A stretch of 17,698 bases of DNA from contig CAITKS010000011.1 in NCBI GenBank assembly GCA_903893085.1, forward strand, positions 1 through 17,698. Reading direction: 5' to 3'. The DNA is from an uncultured Actinomycetes bacterium (GTDB lineage: Bacteria > Actinomycetota > Actinomycetes > Nanopelagicales > Nanopelagicaceae). Below the pieces are notes generated by a model. That model did no database searches. It was not told where the DNA came from and saw only the letters and a list, made by a program, of their open reading frames with translations. Shown piece by piece: positions 1-6,926 of this stretch. The translations under genes were made by a program, and so were the position numbers. The first letter of the stretch is position 1; every line of letters starts with the position of its first letter.

Positions 1-640
1 AAAGGGTGGCCACATTCTCTACGTTGGCACCAAGAAGCAAGCACACGAACCAATCATCCAGCAATCAGCTCGCGTAGGCATGCCTTACGTAACTGAGCGC
101 TGGTTAGGTGGAATGCTCACTAACTTCCCAACCGTTTACAAGCGCATTCAGCGCCTCAAGGAGCTAGAAGCACTTGAGAACTCAAATGATCTTTTGCTAA
201 CCAAGAAGGAACTTTTGGTTCTTCGCCGCGAACGCGAAAAGCTATTTAAGAACCTTGACGGTATCCGCCACATGACCAAGTTGCCTTCAGCAATCTGGGT
301 TGTAGATACCAAGAAAGAGCACCTAGCTGTTGCTGAAGCAAAGAAGCTAGGTATTCCTGTAATTGCAATCTTGGATACAAACTGTGATCCAGATGAAGTT
401 GATTTCAAGATTCCAGGTAACGATGATGCAATCCGTTCAATCGGTCTGCTAACTCGCGTAATCACTGATGCAATTGTTGAGGGCATGAAAGCTCGCACAG
501 CAGCTGCACCAACTCCAGTGGCCGCTGAAACAGCCGCAACCGAAGCGCTTGAAAAAGAAATCCTTGCGTCCGAACCATCAAACAATCATTCTTCGTCCGA
601 GGTTCCAGCTCCAGCTGCGACAACAGACGCTGTTCTTTAA
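1..640 (+). CDS. rpsB: 30S ribosomal protein S2, 5'-truncated by window edge
   Basis: This is ribosomal protein S2 of the small subunit. The reading frame is open from base 2 to the TAA at 638-640, giving 213 residues, so the start codon and roughly the first 50-60 residues lie upstream. Visible family hallmarks are [12 protein letters not shown] at the very start, the [11 protein letters not shown] block, and the C-terminal [17 protein letters not shown] and [11 protein letters not shown] segments that form the S2 Rossmann-like core. After the core (about residue 165 of the visible part) comes an Ala/Pro/Ser/Glu-rich tail of about 45 residues that looks disordered, as is common for actinobacterial S2. 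An internal ATG at base 80 lies in the middle of the conserved core and is not the real start. It is followed after 24 bp by tsf, the near-universal rpsB-tsf pair. Identity is certain; only the missing 5' end limits the call. Confidence 0.97.
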   Translation, partial: KGGHILYVGTKKQAHEPIIQQSARVGMPYVTERWLGGMLTNFPTVYKRIQRLKELEALENSNDLLLTKKELLVLRREREKLFKNLDGIRHMTKLPSAIWVVDTKKEHLAVAEAKKLGIPVIAILDTNCDPDEVDFKIPGNDDAIRSIGLLTRVITDAIVEGMKARTAAAPTPVAAETAATEALEKEILASEPSNNHSSSEVPAPAATTDAVL

Positions 641-664
641 CATAAATAGGAAAAGGATTCTAAA

Positions 665-1492
665 TTGGCTAACTATTCAGCAGAAGATGTAAAGCGCCTA
701 CGCGAAGCAACTGCAGCAGGAATGCTCGATTGCAAGAAGGCACTTGATGAAGCAGATGGCGATTACGACAAAGCAATCGATTTGATTCGCGTAAAGGGAC
801 TAAAAGGCGTAACTAAGCGTGAAGGTCGTCTGACCTCAAACGGTTTGGTTGTTGCAAAGGTTTCAGGAGATCTTGGCGTCATGCTAGAACTCAACTGCGA
901 AACTGACTTCGTTGCAAAGGGTGAGCGATTTATCGCTCTCGGTGATGAATTAGTTGACCACTTGGTTTCTTCTAAGACAGCAACTGTCGAAGCATTTCTT
1001 GCATCAACAATGTCTAACGGCAAGACTGTTCAAGCAGTTGTCGATGAAGGCAATGCAACACTTGGCGAGAAGATTGAAATTCGCAACGTTGCAGTTGTAG
1101 AAGGTCCAGTTGGTCTTTATCTACACAAGACTTCACCAGATTTGCCACCACAAGTTGGTGTGCTTGTCTCACTTGCTAAAGAGGCTGCCGAAGTTGGCCG
1201 CGATGTTGCGCAGCACATTGCTGCGTTCGCTCCAAAGTTTGTTCATCGTGAAGATGTTCCTGCCGATCTCATCGAAAATGAGCGTCGTATCGCTGAAGAA
1301 ACTGCCCGTGAAGAAGGCAAGCCAGAGGCATCACTTTCTAAGATCATCGAAGGTCGCGTAACCGGCTTCGTCAAGGAAGTTTCGCTTATTGAGCAGGCTT
1401 TTGCTAAAGATGCGAAGAAGACTGTCAAGCAGATCCTCGATGAAGCAGGAACCGCCGTCAAGGCATTCCACCGTTTCCGCGTTGGTCAGTAA
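665..1492 (+). CDS. tsf: Translation elongation factor Ts
   Basis: EF-Ts is the cytosolic guanine-nucleotide exchange factor that recycles EF-Tu from GDP to GTP. The 275-residue length fits the family (E. coli about 283). The N-terminal UBA-like domain spans about residues 1-45 and carries the signature VKRLREATAAGMLDCKKAL; the core dimerisation domain follows with the ELNCETDFVAK motif near residues 76-86, whose Asp-Phe contacts EF-Tu in the known complex. The start is TTG at 665, chosen because it begins the conserved ANYSAEDVK sequence and sits behind an AAAAGGA Shine-Dalgarno at about 651-657; no ATG fits. It follows rpsB by 24 bp and precedes pyrH by 64 bp, so it is probably in the same operon. 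The TTG start is common in actinobacteria. Confidence 0.97.
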   Translation: MANYSAEDVKRLREATAAGMLDCKKALDEADGDYDKAIDLIRVKGLKGVTKREGRLTSNGLVVAKVSGDLGVMLELNCETDFVAKGERFIALGDELVDHLVSSKTATVEAFLASTMSNGKTVQAVVDEGNATLGEKIEIRNVAVVEGPVGLYLHKTSPDLPPQVGVLVSLAKEAAEVGRDVAQHIAAFAPKFVHREDVPADLIENERRIAEETAREEGKPEASLSKIIEGRVTGFVKEVSLIEQAFAKDAKKTVKQILDEAGTAVKAFHRFRVGQ

Positions 1493-1556
1493 ACTAGGAA
1501 GAACGACCCAGAACGAGAACTAGTTAGACCAAGTAAGAATTAGATAAGGAGCGCCC

Positions 1557-2279
1557 ATGCCCGGTACAAGAGGAACGTATCGGCGGGTGCTCCTTAAACT
1601 TTCTGGTGAAGTTTTTGGTGGAGAAAAAGGCATCGGCGTAGATATAAATGTAATGCGCGATGTTGCAAAACAAATTAAAGATGTGGTCAAAGGCGGAGTC
1701 CAACTCGCTGTCGTAGTCGGAGGCGGAAATTATTTCCGTGGCGCAGAACTCCAGCAAGTAGGCATGGATCGCGCTCGTGCGGATTACATGGGCATGCTCG
1801 GCACGGTTATGAACTGCCTTGCTCTGCAAGATTTCCTAGAAAAAGAAGGCGTCGATACTCGCGTTCAGACAGCCATCACAATGGGGCAAGTTGCTGAACC
1901 TTATATTCCACGTCGTGCGATCCGACATTTAGAAAAAGGACGAGTCGTAATTTTCGGTGCTGGTGCAGGAATGCCATTCTTTACAACCGACACAGTTGCC
2001 GCACAGCGTGCCCTTGAAATCGGATCTGAAGCTCTGCTCTTGGCTAAAAGCGGTGTCGATGGCGTTTACAGTGCGGATCCAAAGAAAGATCCTAAAGCGA
2101 CAAAATTTGATGAAATTTCCTACAACGAAGTTCTTTCCAAATCACTTGCAGTTGCAGATGCTGCAGCATTTAGCCTTTGCCGCGAAAACAAGTTGCCGAT
2201 AATTGTCTTCGATTTGATGTCGAACGGAAATATCGGCCGTGCAGTTCGTGGAGAAAAGATCGGAACTCTAGTTTCATGA
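1557..2279 (+). CDS. pyrH: UMP kinase (uridylate kinase)
   Basis: PyrH phosphorylates UMP to UDP with ATP, an essential pyrimidine step, and acts as a hexamer in the cytosol. The 240 residues match the bacterial family length. Amino-acid-kinase hallmarks are present: KLSGE at about residues 14-18 (phosphate binding), [11 protein letters not shown] at about 52-62, [13 protein letters not shown] in the UMP site, and the [19 protein letters not shown] loop in the middle. The C-terminal third has [19 protein letters not shown], typical of nucleotide-binding aspartokinase-like folds. The ATG at 1557 is preceded by a good Shine-Dalgarno AAGGAG at 1546-1551. It sits in the canonical tsf-pyrH-frr order, 48 bp ahead of frr. 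Confidence 0.97.
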   Translation: MPGTRGTYRRVLLKLSGEVFGGEKGIGVDINVMRDVAKQIKDVVKGGVQLAVVVGGGNYFRGAELQQVGMDRARADYMGMLGTVMNCLALQDFLEKEGVDTRVQTAITMGQVAEPYIPRRAIRHLEKGRVVIFGAGAGMPFFTTDTVAAQRALEIGSEALLLAKSGVDGVYSADPKKDPKATKFDEISYNEVLSKSLAVADAAAFSLCRENKLPIIVFDLMSNGNIGRAVRGEKIGTLVS

Positions 2280-2327
2280 ATCGCCACCCGGCGACTTACA
2301 AATGATTTATAAAATAGGGAGTAAGAA

Positions 2328-2891
2328 ATGGCAGATGTAGCGAGTGCTCTAGCCGATGCGCAGAGCAAGATGGATAAGGCTGTAGAAGTTGCTAAGGATG
2401 ATTTCGCAACGATCCGCACTGGTCGCGCCCACCCTGCACTCTTTAACAAGATCATGGTTGATTACTACGGCACTTACACATCGCTGTCCCAATTAGCCTC
2501 CATTCAGATTCCAGAAGCGCGCCTTGCCATAATTTCTCCTTTCGATAAAGGGGCAATGGCCGGTATTGAAAAGGCGATTCGTGAATCAGATCTAGGTGTA
2601 AATCCAGGAAACGATGGCGTCGTAATTCGCGTTGCGCTGCCTCAGTTATCTGAGGAACGTCGCCGCGATTACATCAAAGTTGCCAAAGGTAAGGCTGAAG
2701 ATTCCAAGATATCTATTCGAAATATTCGCCGTGCTGCTAAAGAACTTATGGAAAAGTTAGAAAAAGATGGCGATATTGGCAAAGATGACTTAGCCCGCGG
2801 GGAAAAAGAACTTGAGAAAGTAACTTCAGAGCACACCGTAAAAATTGATGAATTGTTAAAGCATAAGGAGGCTGAACTTCTAGAAGTCTAG
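2328..2891 (+). CDS. frr: Ribosome recycling factor
   Basis: RRF, with EF-G, splits the post-termination ribosome. The 187-residue size matches the family (about 185). Domain I is the three-helix bundle (N-terminal helix to about residue 30 and about 105-185) and domain II is the beta-rich insert. Recognisable segments are FATIRTGRAHPALF at about 26-39, YYGTYTSLSQLASI at about 46-59, and the C-terminal SEERRRDYIKVAKGKAE block with IRNIRRAAKELM after it. The ATG at 2328 has an AGGGAG Shine-Dalgarno at 2316-2321. The stop codon TAG (2889-2891) lies inside a strong inverted repeat that leads into cdsA. The gene follows pyrH by 48 bp. Confidence 0.97.
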   Translation: MADVASALADAQSKMDKAVEVAKDDFATIRTGRAHPALFNKIMVDYYGTYTSLSQLASIQIPEARLAIISPFDKGAMAGIEKAIRESDLGVNPGNDGVVIRVALPQLSEERRRDYIKVAKGKAEDSKISIRNIRRAAKELMEKLEKDGDIGKDDLARGEKELEKVTSEHTVKIDELLKHKEAELLEV

Positions 2892-2898
2892 AAGTTCA
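2873..2898 (+). repeat. 11-bp perfect inverted repeat over the frr stop codon
   Basis: The arms TGAACTTCTAG (2873-2883) and CTAGAAGTTCA (2888-2898) are perfectly complementary with a 4-nt loop AAGT. The frr stop codon TAG (2889-2891) is inside the right arm. The same bases include an 8-bp tandem duplication (CTAGAAGT twice, 2880-2895). A second, smaller hairpin GAAGTT-CAAT-AACTTC (2891-2906) would use the right arm and so excludes the first. There is no T-run, so it is not a standard terminator; an mRNA-processing, stability or coupling role is inference. Confidence 0.6.
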
Positions 2899-2909
2899 AT
2901 AACTTCCAA

Positions 2910-3770
2910 GTGTCAGATTTACATTCGATTAATGAGGCGATAAATAAGCGCGCTGGAAGAAAACTACTTCCATCGATCGCCGTTTCGCTTTCATTGGTTG
3001 CACTTATTTGGTTTGCACTTGCTTATCAGCGAGCAATCTTTGCTCTATTAGTAACAACCGCTGTTGTTTTAGGAATTCGCGAACTAAACAAAGCCTTTAC
3101 TGCCGTAGATATTCATATTCCGCTCTGGTCTCTAACCACTGCAGCTGTTGGCTTATGTGCATCCACCTGGTTTGGCGGAATATCAGGGCTAGCAGTTGCT
3201 ACCGCAATTGCATTTCCTTGCCTTTTGGTGCTTCTTCTTCCACGTGGGACAGCAAATTTTGTTAAGACAGCTTCGGCTTCTGCTCTTGCACTGGTGTATC
3301 TGCCCTTTCTAGCTGGGTTCTTAATCTTGTTGGCTCGCCCAAGTAACGGACTAGAGCGAGTTATGACTTTTGTTGTATTAGTTGGATGCAATGACACATT
3401 TGCTTATTTAACCGGCGTACTTTTTGGAAAGCACCCACTCGCTCCAAAAATTAGCCCGAAGAAAACTATTGAAGGTTTAGTTGGCTCTCTCGTATTTACT
3501 ATTTTGGGTGGAACCCTTGCCTTTCATTACATCATGGGTGCCGATTGGTGGCTGGGCGCAATAGCCGGGCTACTAACCGTTTTCACGGCGACATCTGGAG
3601 ATTTAATTGAATCCGCGCTAAAGCGCGATATGGCAATTAAAGATATGGGCAATTTATTGCCAGGCCACGGCGGAATCATGGATCGCTTAGATTCAGTTTT
3701 ATTTGCAGCACCTGCTCTTTGGTTAGCACTTGAAATTGTGCGCCGTGCGCAAGATTCTGGAATTTTATGA
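2910..3770 (+). CDS. cdsA: Phosphatidate cytidylyltransferase (CDP-diacylglycerol synthase)
   Basis: CdsA makes CDP-diacylglycerol from phosphatidate and CTP, the branch point of membrane phospholipid synthesis. The 286-residue protein is very hydrophobic, with about seven or eight membrane segments between residues 18 and 275. The family signature is complete near the C-terminus at about residues 235-261: [11 protein letters not shown] followed by [13 protein letters not shown], including the Asp residues used for metal binding; the conserved [12 protein letters not shown] lies at about 182-193. The start is GTG at 2910; no earlier in-frame start exists because the frame closes at 2889-2891. 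There is no clear Shine-Dalgarno, and the short leader can fold into a hairpin, so translation may depend on ribosomes finishing frr 18 bp upstream (inference). The end overlaps rlmN by ATGA. Confidence 0.94.
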   Translation: MSDLHSINEAINKRAGRKLLPSIAVSLSLVALIWFALAYQRAIFALLVTTAVVLGIRELNKAFTAVDIHIPLWSLTTAAVGLCASTWFGGISGLAVATAIAFPCLLVLLLPRGTANFVKTASASALALVYLPFLAGFLILLARPSNGLERVMTFVVLVGCNDTFAYLTGVLFGKHPLAPKISPKKTIEGLVGSLVFTILGGTLAFHYIMGADWWLGAIAGLLTVFTATSGDLIESALKRDMAIKDMGNLLPGHGGIMDRLDSVLFAAPALWLALEIVRRAQDSGIL

Positions 3771-4897
3771 GCACCAGGCCAGATGTAAATCCAGAGTTAA
3801 AGCTAGTTTTTGATGAGCCAGTTCAACGTAAAAAGGCGCCAAAGCATCTCGCTGATTTTTCTCCAACAGAGAGAAAAACATGGGCAAAAGAACTTGGGTT
3901 CCAACCATTTCGTGCAGCACAAGTTGCAACTCATTACTTCACACACTTATCGACCAACCCTGAAGAGTGGACCGATATTCCTGCTGCTGAGAGAACTGCA
4001 ATTGCCGAGGCGCTAACCCCAAAACTTATTGAGTTAGTTACAACTCGCACAACAGATAACGGCATGACTCGCAAAGATCTATGGAAATTACATGACGGCG
4101 TCTTGGTTGAATCAGTTCTAATGAGATACACCGATCGCGTAACCGTCTGTATCTCATCACAGGCTGGATGCGGAATGAATTGCCCCTTCTGCGCAACTGG
4201 TCAAGCCGGCCTTACTCGCAACTTAACTGCTGGTGAAATTACAGAACAAATTGTTGCCGCAGCACGTGCCTGTGTTAACGGCGAATTGCCTGGGGGAGAA
4301 GCACGGCTTTCAAATATTGTGTTTATGGGAATGGGCGAGCCACTTGCAAATTACAACGCTGTTGCTCGCACACTACATAACATCACAGATCCAAATCCAG
4401 ATGGTTTAGGTATAAGCGCTCGTTCTGTGACAGTTTCTACCGTTGGCTTGGTTAACGGAATAGAAAAGTTGATGGAAGAAGGAATTAACTGCACTTTGGC
4501 AGTTTCACTTCACACCCCAGATGACGAACTTCGCGATTCACTAGTTCCAATCAACTCGCGCTTTAAAGTTCGTGAAGTATTGGCAGCAGCCGATGCTTAC
4601 GAGAAGAAGACTGGGCGCCGATATTCAATCGAATATGCACTAATCAGAGATATTAATGATCAATCTTGGCGTGCTGATTTGCTTGGTCGACTACTTAAGA
4701 GCCGCAATGCGCATGTGAACTTAATCCCGCTTAATCCGACTCCTGGTTCCAAGTGGACCGCATCTCGCCGCGAGGATGAAGAAGAGTTTGTGCGGATACT
4801 CGAAAATTATGGCGTTCCTGTGACCGTGCGCGATACCCGAGGGCGCGAAATTGATGGCGCTTGCGGGCAGTTGGCAGCAGCGGAAAAGAGTAAATAG
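3767..4897 (+). CDS. rlmN: Dual-specificity RNA methyltransferase RlmN (23S rRNA A2503 / tRNA A37, C2)
   Basis: RlmN is a radical-SAM enzyme that methylates C2 of adenine in 23S rRNA and in some tRNAs. The 376-residue length is normal. The [4Fe-4S] cluster motif CxxxCxxC is visible as C135, C139 and C142 in the segment [15 protein letters not shown]. The GMGEPL motif (about residues 192-197) binds SAM. The mechanistically essential C-terminal cysteine, equivalent to E. coli Cys355, is C366 in DGACGQL. The segment [17 protein letters not shown] is also typical. The ATG at 3767 overlaps the cdsA stop (ATGA, 3767-3770), indicating translational coupling. The 3' end appears to double as the promoter of the next gene (TTGGCA at 4871-4876). 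Confidence 0.96.
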   Translation: MSTRPDVNPELKLVFDEPVQRKKAPKHLADFSPTERKTWAKELGFQPFRAAQVATHYFTHLSTNPEEWTDIPAAERTAIAEALTPKLIELVTTRTTDNGMTRKDLWKLHDGVLVESVLMRYTDRVTVCISSQAGCGMNCPFCATGQAGLTRNLTAGEITEQIVAAARACVNGELPGGEARLSNIVFMGMGEPLANYNAVARTLHNITDPNPDGLGISARSVTVSTVGLVNGIEKLMEEGINCTLAVSLHTPDDELRDSLVPINSRFKVREVLAAADAYEKKTGRRYSIEYALIRDINDQSWRADLLGRLLKSRNAHVNLIPLNPTPGSKWTASRREDEEEFVRILENYGVPVTVRDTRGREIDGACGQLAAAEKSK

Positions 4898-4900
4898 ACT
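4871..4900 (+). promoter_or_regulatory. Candidate leaderless promoter for the DinB-family gene
   Basis: TTGGCA (4871-4876; five of six bases of the -35 consensus), an 18-bp spacer, then TAGACT (4895-4900; fits TANNNT), followed 7 nt later by the ATG at 4908. Transcription from such a -10 would begin at or next to the A of the start codon. The element lies in the last codons of rlmN and its -10 begins with the rlmN stop codon. It is a sequence match only. Confidence 0.5.
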
Positions 4901-4907
4901 CAACCGT

Positions 4908-5378
4908 ATGAGCATTCAGGAATCAGCGGCAGCATATGAATCAGCCACGCAATACTTTTTAAATTTGGCACGTGGAGTTATGAAAGAGCAACTAGATATT
5001 AAAAATCCAGAGGGTTGGTCTGCTCGGCAAATCATTCATCATCTAGCGGATTCTGAAGCTCAGTCATATGCACGCTTGCGCCGATTGGTTGCTGAACCCG
5101 AGGGCTCAACTATTCAAGGTTATGACGAAAACTTATGGGCAGTGGCACCACAGCTTGGTTACGAAAGTGCACCGGTTGAAAATTCGATTGCAGTTTTTGC
5201 AGCCGTTCGCGCTGGGTCTTTAGATATTGTGAAACGTCTCGAAGAATCCGATTTGGAAAAAGCGGGAGTCCACACCGAAGCAGGACATTACACAATTGCA
5301 AAATGGCTAGAAGGTTATACAAATCATCCAAAAGATCATGGTGATCAATTGGTTCGGGCGCTGAAGGGGCTTAACTAA
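4908..5378 (+). CDS. DinB-superfamily putative metal-dependent protein
   Basis: This encodes 156 residues with the look of the DinB four-helix-bundle superfamily (DinB_2-like). The metal triad is recognisable as H44 or H45 in QIIHHLADSE plus H140 and H144 in TNHPKDHGDQL; the YDENLW segment near residues 72-77 is also typical of this subgroup. In this superfamily known members include mycothiol- or bacillithiol-dependent transferases and isomerases, but most are uncharacterised, so no reaction is assigned. I chose ATG 4908 over an earlier in-frame ATG at 4851 because the latter would overlap rlmN by 47 bp and add a non-conserved basic stretch. There is no good Shine-Dalgarno, but a -10-like TAGACT lies 7 nt upstream. 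The stop is only 2 bp before the aldehyde dehydrogenase, so the two are almost certainly co-transcribed. Confidence 0.8.
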   Translation: MSIQESAAAYESATQYFLNLARGVMKEQLDIKNPEGWSARQIIHHLADSEAQSYARLRRLVAEPEGSTIQGYDENLWAVAPQLGYESAPVENSIAVFAAVRAGSLDIVKRLEESDLEKAGVHTEAGHYTIAKWLEGYTNHPKDHGDQLVRALKGLN

Positions 5379-5380
5379 AA

Positions 5381-6808
5381 ATGAAGAAGCTACAGAACTT
5401 TGTAAATGGCAAGTTAGTCGATTCCTCTTCAGGTGAAGTAACAACCTTAATCAACCCTGCGACAGGTAAAGAATTTGCGACCGCGCCTAATTCAAACGCT
5501 GCCGATGTTGATAAGGCGATGACCGCTGCTGCCAACGCTTTTACTGGCTGGCGCGATTCGACCCCATCTGAGCGCCAACGCGCACTCCTTAAAATTGCCG
5601 ATGCCATCGAATCTCGCGCCGATGAAATTATCGCCATTGAATCCGAGAACTGCGGAAAGCCAATTGGGCTAACGACTTCCGAGGAAGTCCCACCAATGAT
5701 TGACCAAATCCGTTTCTTTGCAGGTGCTGCACGCAACCTAGAAGGTAAATCTGCTGGCGAATACATGAAGGGAATGACTTCATTTATTCGTCGTGAACCA
5801 GTTGGTGTTTGCGGACAAGTAACGCCTTGGAACTATCCAATGATGATGGCTGTCTGGAAATGGGCACCTGCGATTGCAGCAGGAAACTCGGTTGTTCTAA
5901 AGCCAAGTGATACAACACCTGCATCAACAGTTTTCATGGCAGAGATCATGGGCGAATTCCTGCCCGATGGCGTAATCAATGTTATTTGCGGAGAACGTGA
6001 AACCGGTAAGGCTGTTGTGGAACATGCGATACCTGCAATGGTCTCGATCACGGGATCAGTTCGCGCAGGCATGGAAGTTGCGGGAAGCGCTGCTAAACAA
6101 TTAAAGCGAGTTCACCTCGAATTAGGTGGCAAGGCGCCAGTTGTTGTATTCAATGATGCAGATCTCGAGGCTGCAGCTGCAGGTATTGCAATCGCTGGAT
6201 TCTTTAACTCAGGTCAAGACTGCACCGCAGCAACTCGCGTCTTGGTACAAGAAGGCGTGTATGAAGAGATGGTAAAACTTCTAGCTCACCAGGCCACAAA
6301 TGAGATCGCAGTAGGTATGCCTAATGAAGATGTCATCGTTGGCCCCGTTAACAATGCGGCACAATTCGAACGTGTAAAAGGTTTTCTAAGCCGCGTGCCA
6401 TCACATGCTCGCGTGGTTGCAGGTGGCTCAGCCCTAGATCGCCCTGGCTTCTTTATCGCACCTACTGTGATCGCAGATTTGCGCCAGCAAGATGAACATA
6501 TTCAATCTGAAATCTTTGGTCCGGTCATAACAATCCAGAAGTTTAAAGATGAGGCCGAAGCGATCGCACTCTCCAACGGAGTCGAGTACGGCTTGGCATC
6601 ATCTGTCTGGACCAAAGACCACGGCACCGCAATGCGCATGGCAAAGGCCTTTGATTTTGGATGCGTCTGGATCAATACCCACATCCCAATTGTTGCCGAG
6701 ATGCCACACGGTGGCTTCAAGCGCTCTGGATATGGCAAGGACCTATCTAGCTATGGTTTTGAGGACTACACCCGTATCAAGCACGTCATGAGCAATATAA
6801 ACGGTTAA
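5381..6808 (+). CDS. Aldehyde dehydrogenase, probable gamma-aminobutyraldehyde dehydrogenase
   Basis: This NAD(P)-dependent aldehyde dehydrogenase has 475 residues, the normal family length. Catalytic elements are intact: N151 in TPWNYP, the ITGS turn of the cofactor site (223-226), the general base E247 in HLELGG, the nucleophile C281 in GQDCTAATRV, and E377 in EIFGPV. The segments SFIRREPVG, WNYPMMMAVWKWAPA and KPSDTTPAST closely resemble PatD/YdcW-type 4-aminobutanal dehydrogenases from memory, and the neighbouring polyamine genes agree. The inferred role is oxidation of 4-aminobutanal (or its gamma-glutamyl form) to GABA. A betaine-aldehyde or other aminoaldehyde preference cannot be excluded. 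The ATG at 5381 is preceded by GAAGGGG at 5363-5369 and lies 2 bp after the DinB-family stop. It is separated from the transporter operon by a 118-bp regulatory gap. Confidence 0.88.
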   Translation: MKKLQNFVNGKLVDSSSGEVTTLINPATGKEFATAPNSNAADVDKAMTAAANAFTGWRDSTPSERQRALLKIADAIESRADEIIAIESENCGKPIGLTTSEEVPPMIDQIRFFAGAARNLEGKSAGEYMKGMTSFIRREPVGVCGQVTPWNYPMMMAVWKWAPAIAAGNSVVLKPSDTTPASTVFMAEIMGEFLPDGVINVICGERETGKAVVEHAIPAMVSITGSVRAGMEVAGSAAKQLKRVHLELGGKAPVVVFNDADLEAAAAGIAIAGFFNSGQDCTAATRVLVQEGVYEEMVKLLAHQATNEIAVGMPNEDVIVGPVNNAAQFERVKGFLSRVPSHARVVAGGSALDRPGFFIAPTVIADLRQQDEHIQSEIFGPVITIQKFKDEAEAIALSNGVEYGLASSVWTKDHGTAMRMAKAFDFGCVWINTHIPIVAEMPHGGFKRSGYGKDLSSYGFEDYTRIKHVMSNING

Positions 6809-6826
6809 AAATTTACATAAAATTTT
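6808..6826. repeat. A/T-only inverted repeat after the dehydrogenase gene
   Basis: AAAATTT (6808-6814) and AAATTTT (6820-6826) are complementary around a 5-nt loop ACATA and end in TTTT. The position, straight after the dehydrogenase stop, would suit a transcription terminator, but with no G-C pair in the stem it would be weak. I regard it as a possible weak terminator or simply AT-rich spacer. Confidence 0.25.
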
Positions 6827-6847
6827 GCTAAATCACAGCGAAATCGT

Positions 6848-6877
6848 TTGGCTTGCAGGGCAAATCAGTTACATAAT
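6848..6877 (+). promoter_or_regulatory. Candidate promoter of the polyamine transporter operon
   Basis: TTGGCT (6848-6853) and CATAAT (6872-6877) are spaced by 18 bp and match four and five of six sigma-70-type consensus bases. The predicted start of transcription is near 6884, about 43 nt before potD. The -10 is enclosed by an inverted repeat (6854-6887), suggesting control by a DNA-binding protein. Confidence 0.5.
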
Positions 6878-6887
6878 GAGCCCTGCA
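6854..6887. promoter_or_regulatory. Inverted repeat enclosing the potD -10 box (putative operator)
   Basis: TGCAGGGC (6854-6861) and GCCCTGCA (6880-6887) are perfect 8-bp inverted arms with an 18-nt AT-rich interval containing CATAAT. The left arm starts just after the -35-like element and the right arm covers the predicted transcription start. This arrangement looks like a dimeric regulator site. Because the left arm is upstream of the predicted start, an RNA hairpin is less likely. No regulator gene is in the window. Confidence 0.45.
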
Positions 6888-6897
6888 CAACCGTCCC

Positions 6898-6911
6898 TTG
6901 TTCCGGAACAA
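6898..6911. promoter_or_regulatory. 14-bp perfect palindrome TTGTTCCGGAACAA in the potD leader
   Basis: The 14-bp sequence is its own reverse complement and ends directly before the potD Shine-Dalgarno AAGGAG (6912-6917, 9 nt before the ATG at 6927). If transcription starts near 6884 it sits at about +15 to +28, a usual place for a repressor site. Its core TTCCGGAA recurs just before the flavin oxidase gene at 10994-11001. Confidence 0.5.
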
Positions 6912-6926
6912 AAGGAGTCCATCTAA

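Noticed and set aside
148..585. Long open frame on the minus strand inside rpsB (and similar antisense frames at 3113-3397, 5371-5766, 15365-15730, 15838-16275)
   Set aside because: Each lies opposite a well-recognised gene, shows no recognisable protein sequence and is explained by the codon bias of the true gene on the + strand.
1492..1525. AACTAG / CTAGTT inverted repeat between tsf and pyrH, considered as an attenuator
   Set aside because: Six-bp arms with a 22-nt loop are weak and not followed by T residues; chance is a sufficient explanation.
2281..2294. Short hairpin TCGCC-ACCC-GGCGA between pyrH and frr, considered as a terminator
   Set aside because: Only five base pairs and no T-run; frr has a good Shine-Dalgarno close by and the operon probably continues.
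4851..4907. Upstream in-frame ATG extending the DinB-family protein by 19 residues
   Set aside because: It would overlap rlmN by 47 bp, adds a basic stretch unlike the family, and the ATG at 4908 has a promoter-like box at leaderless distance.
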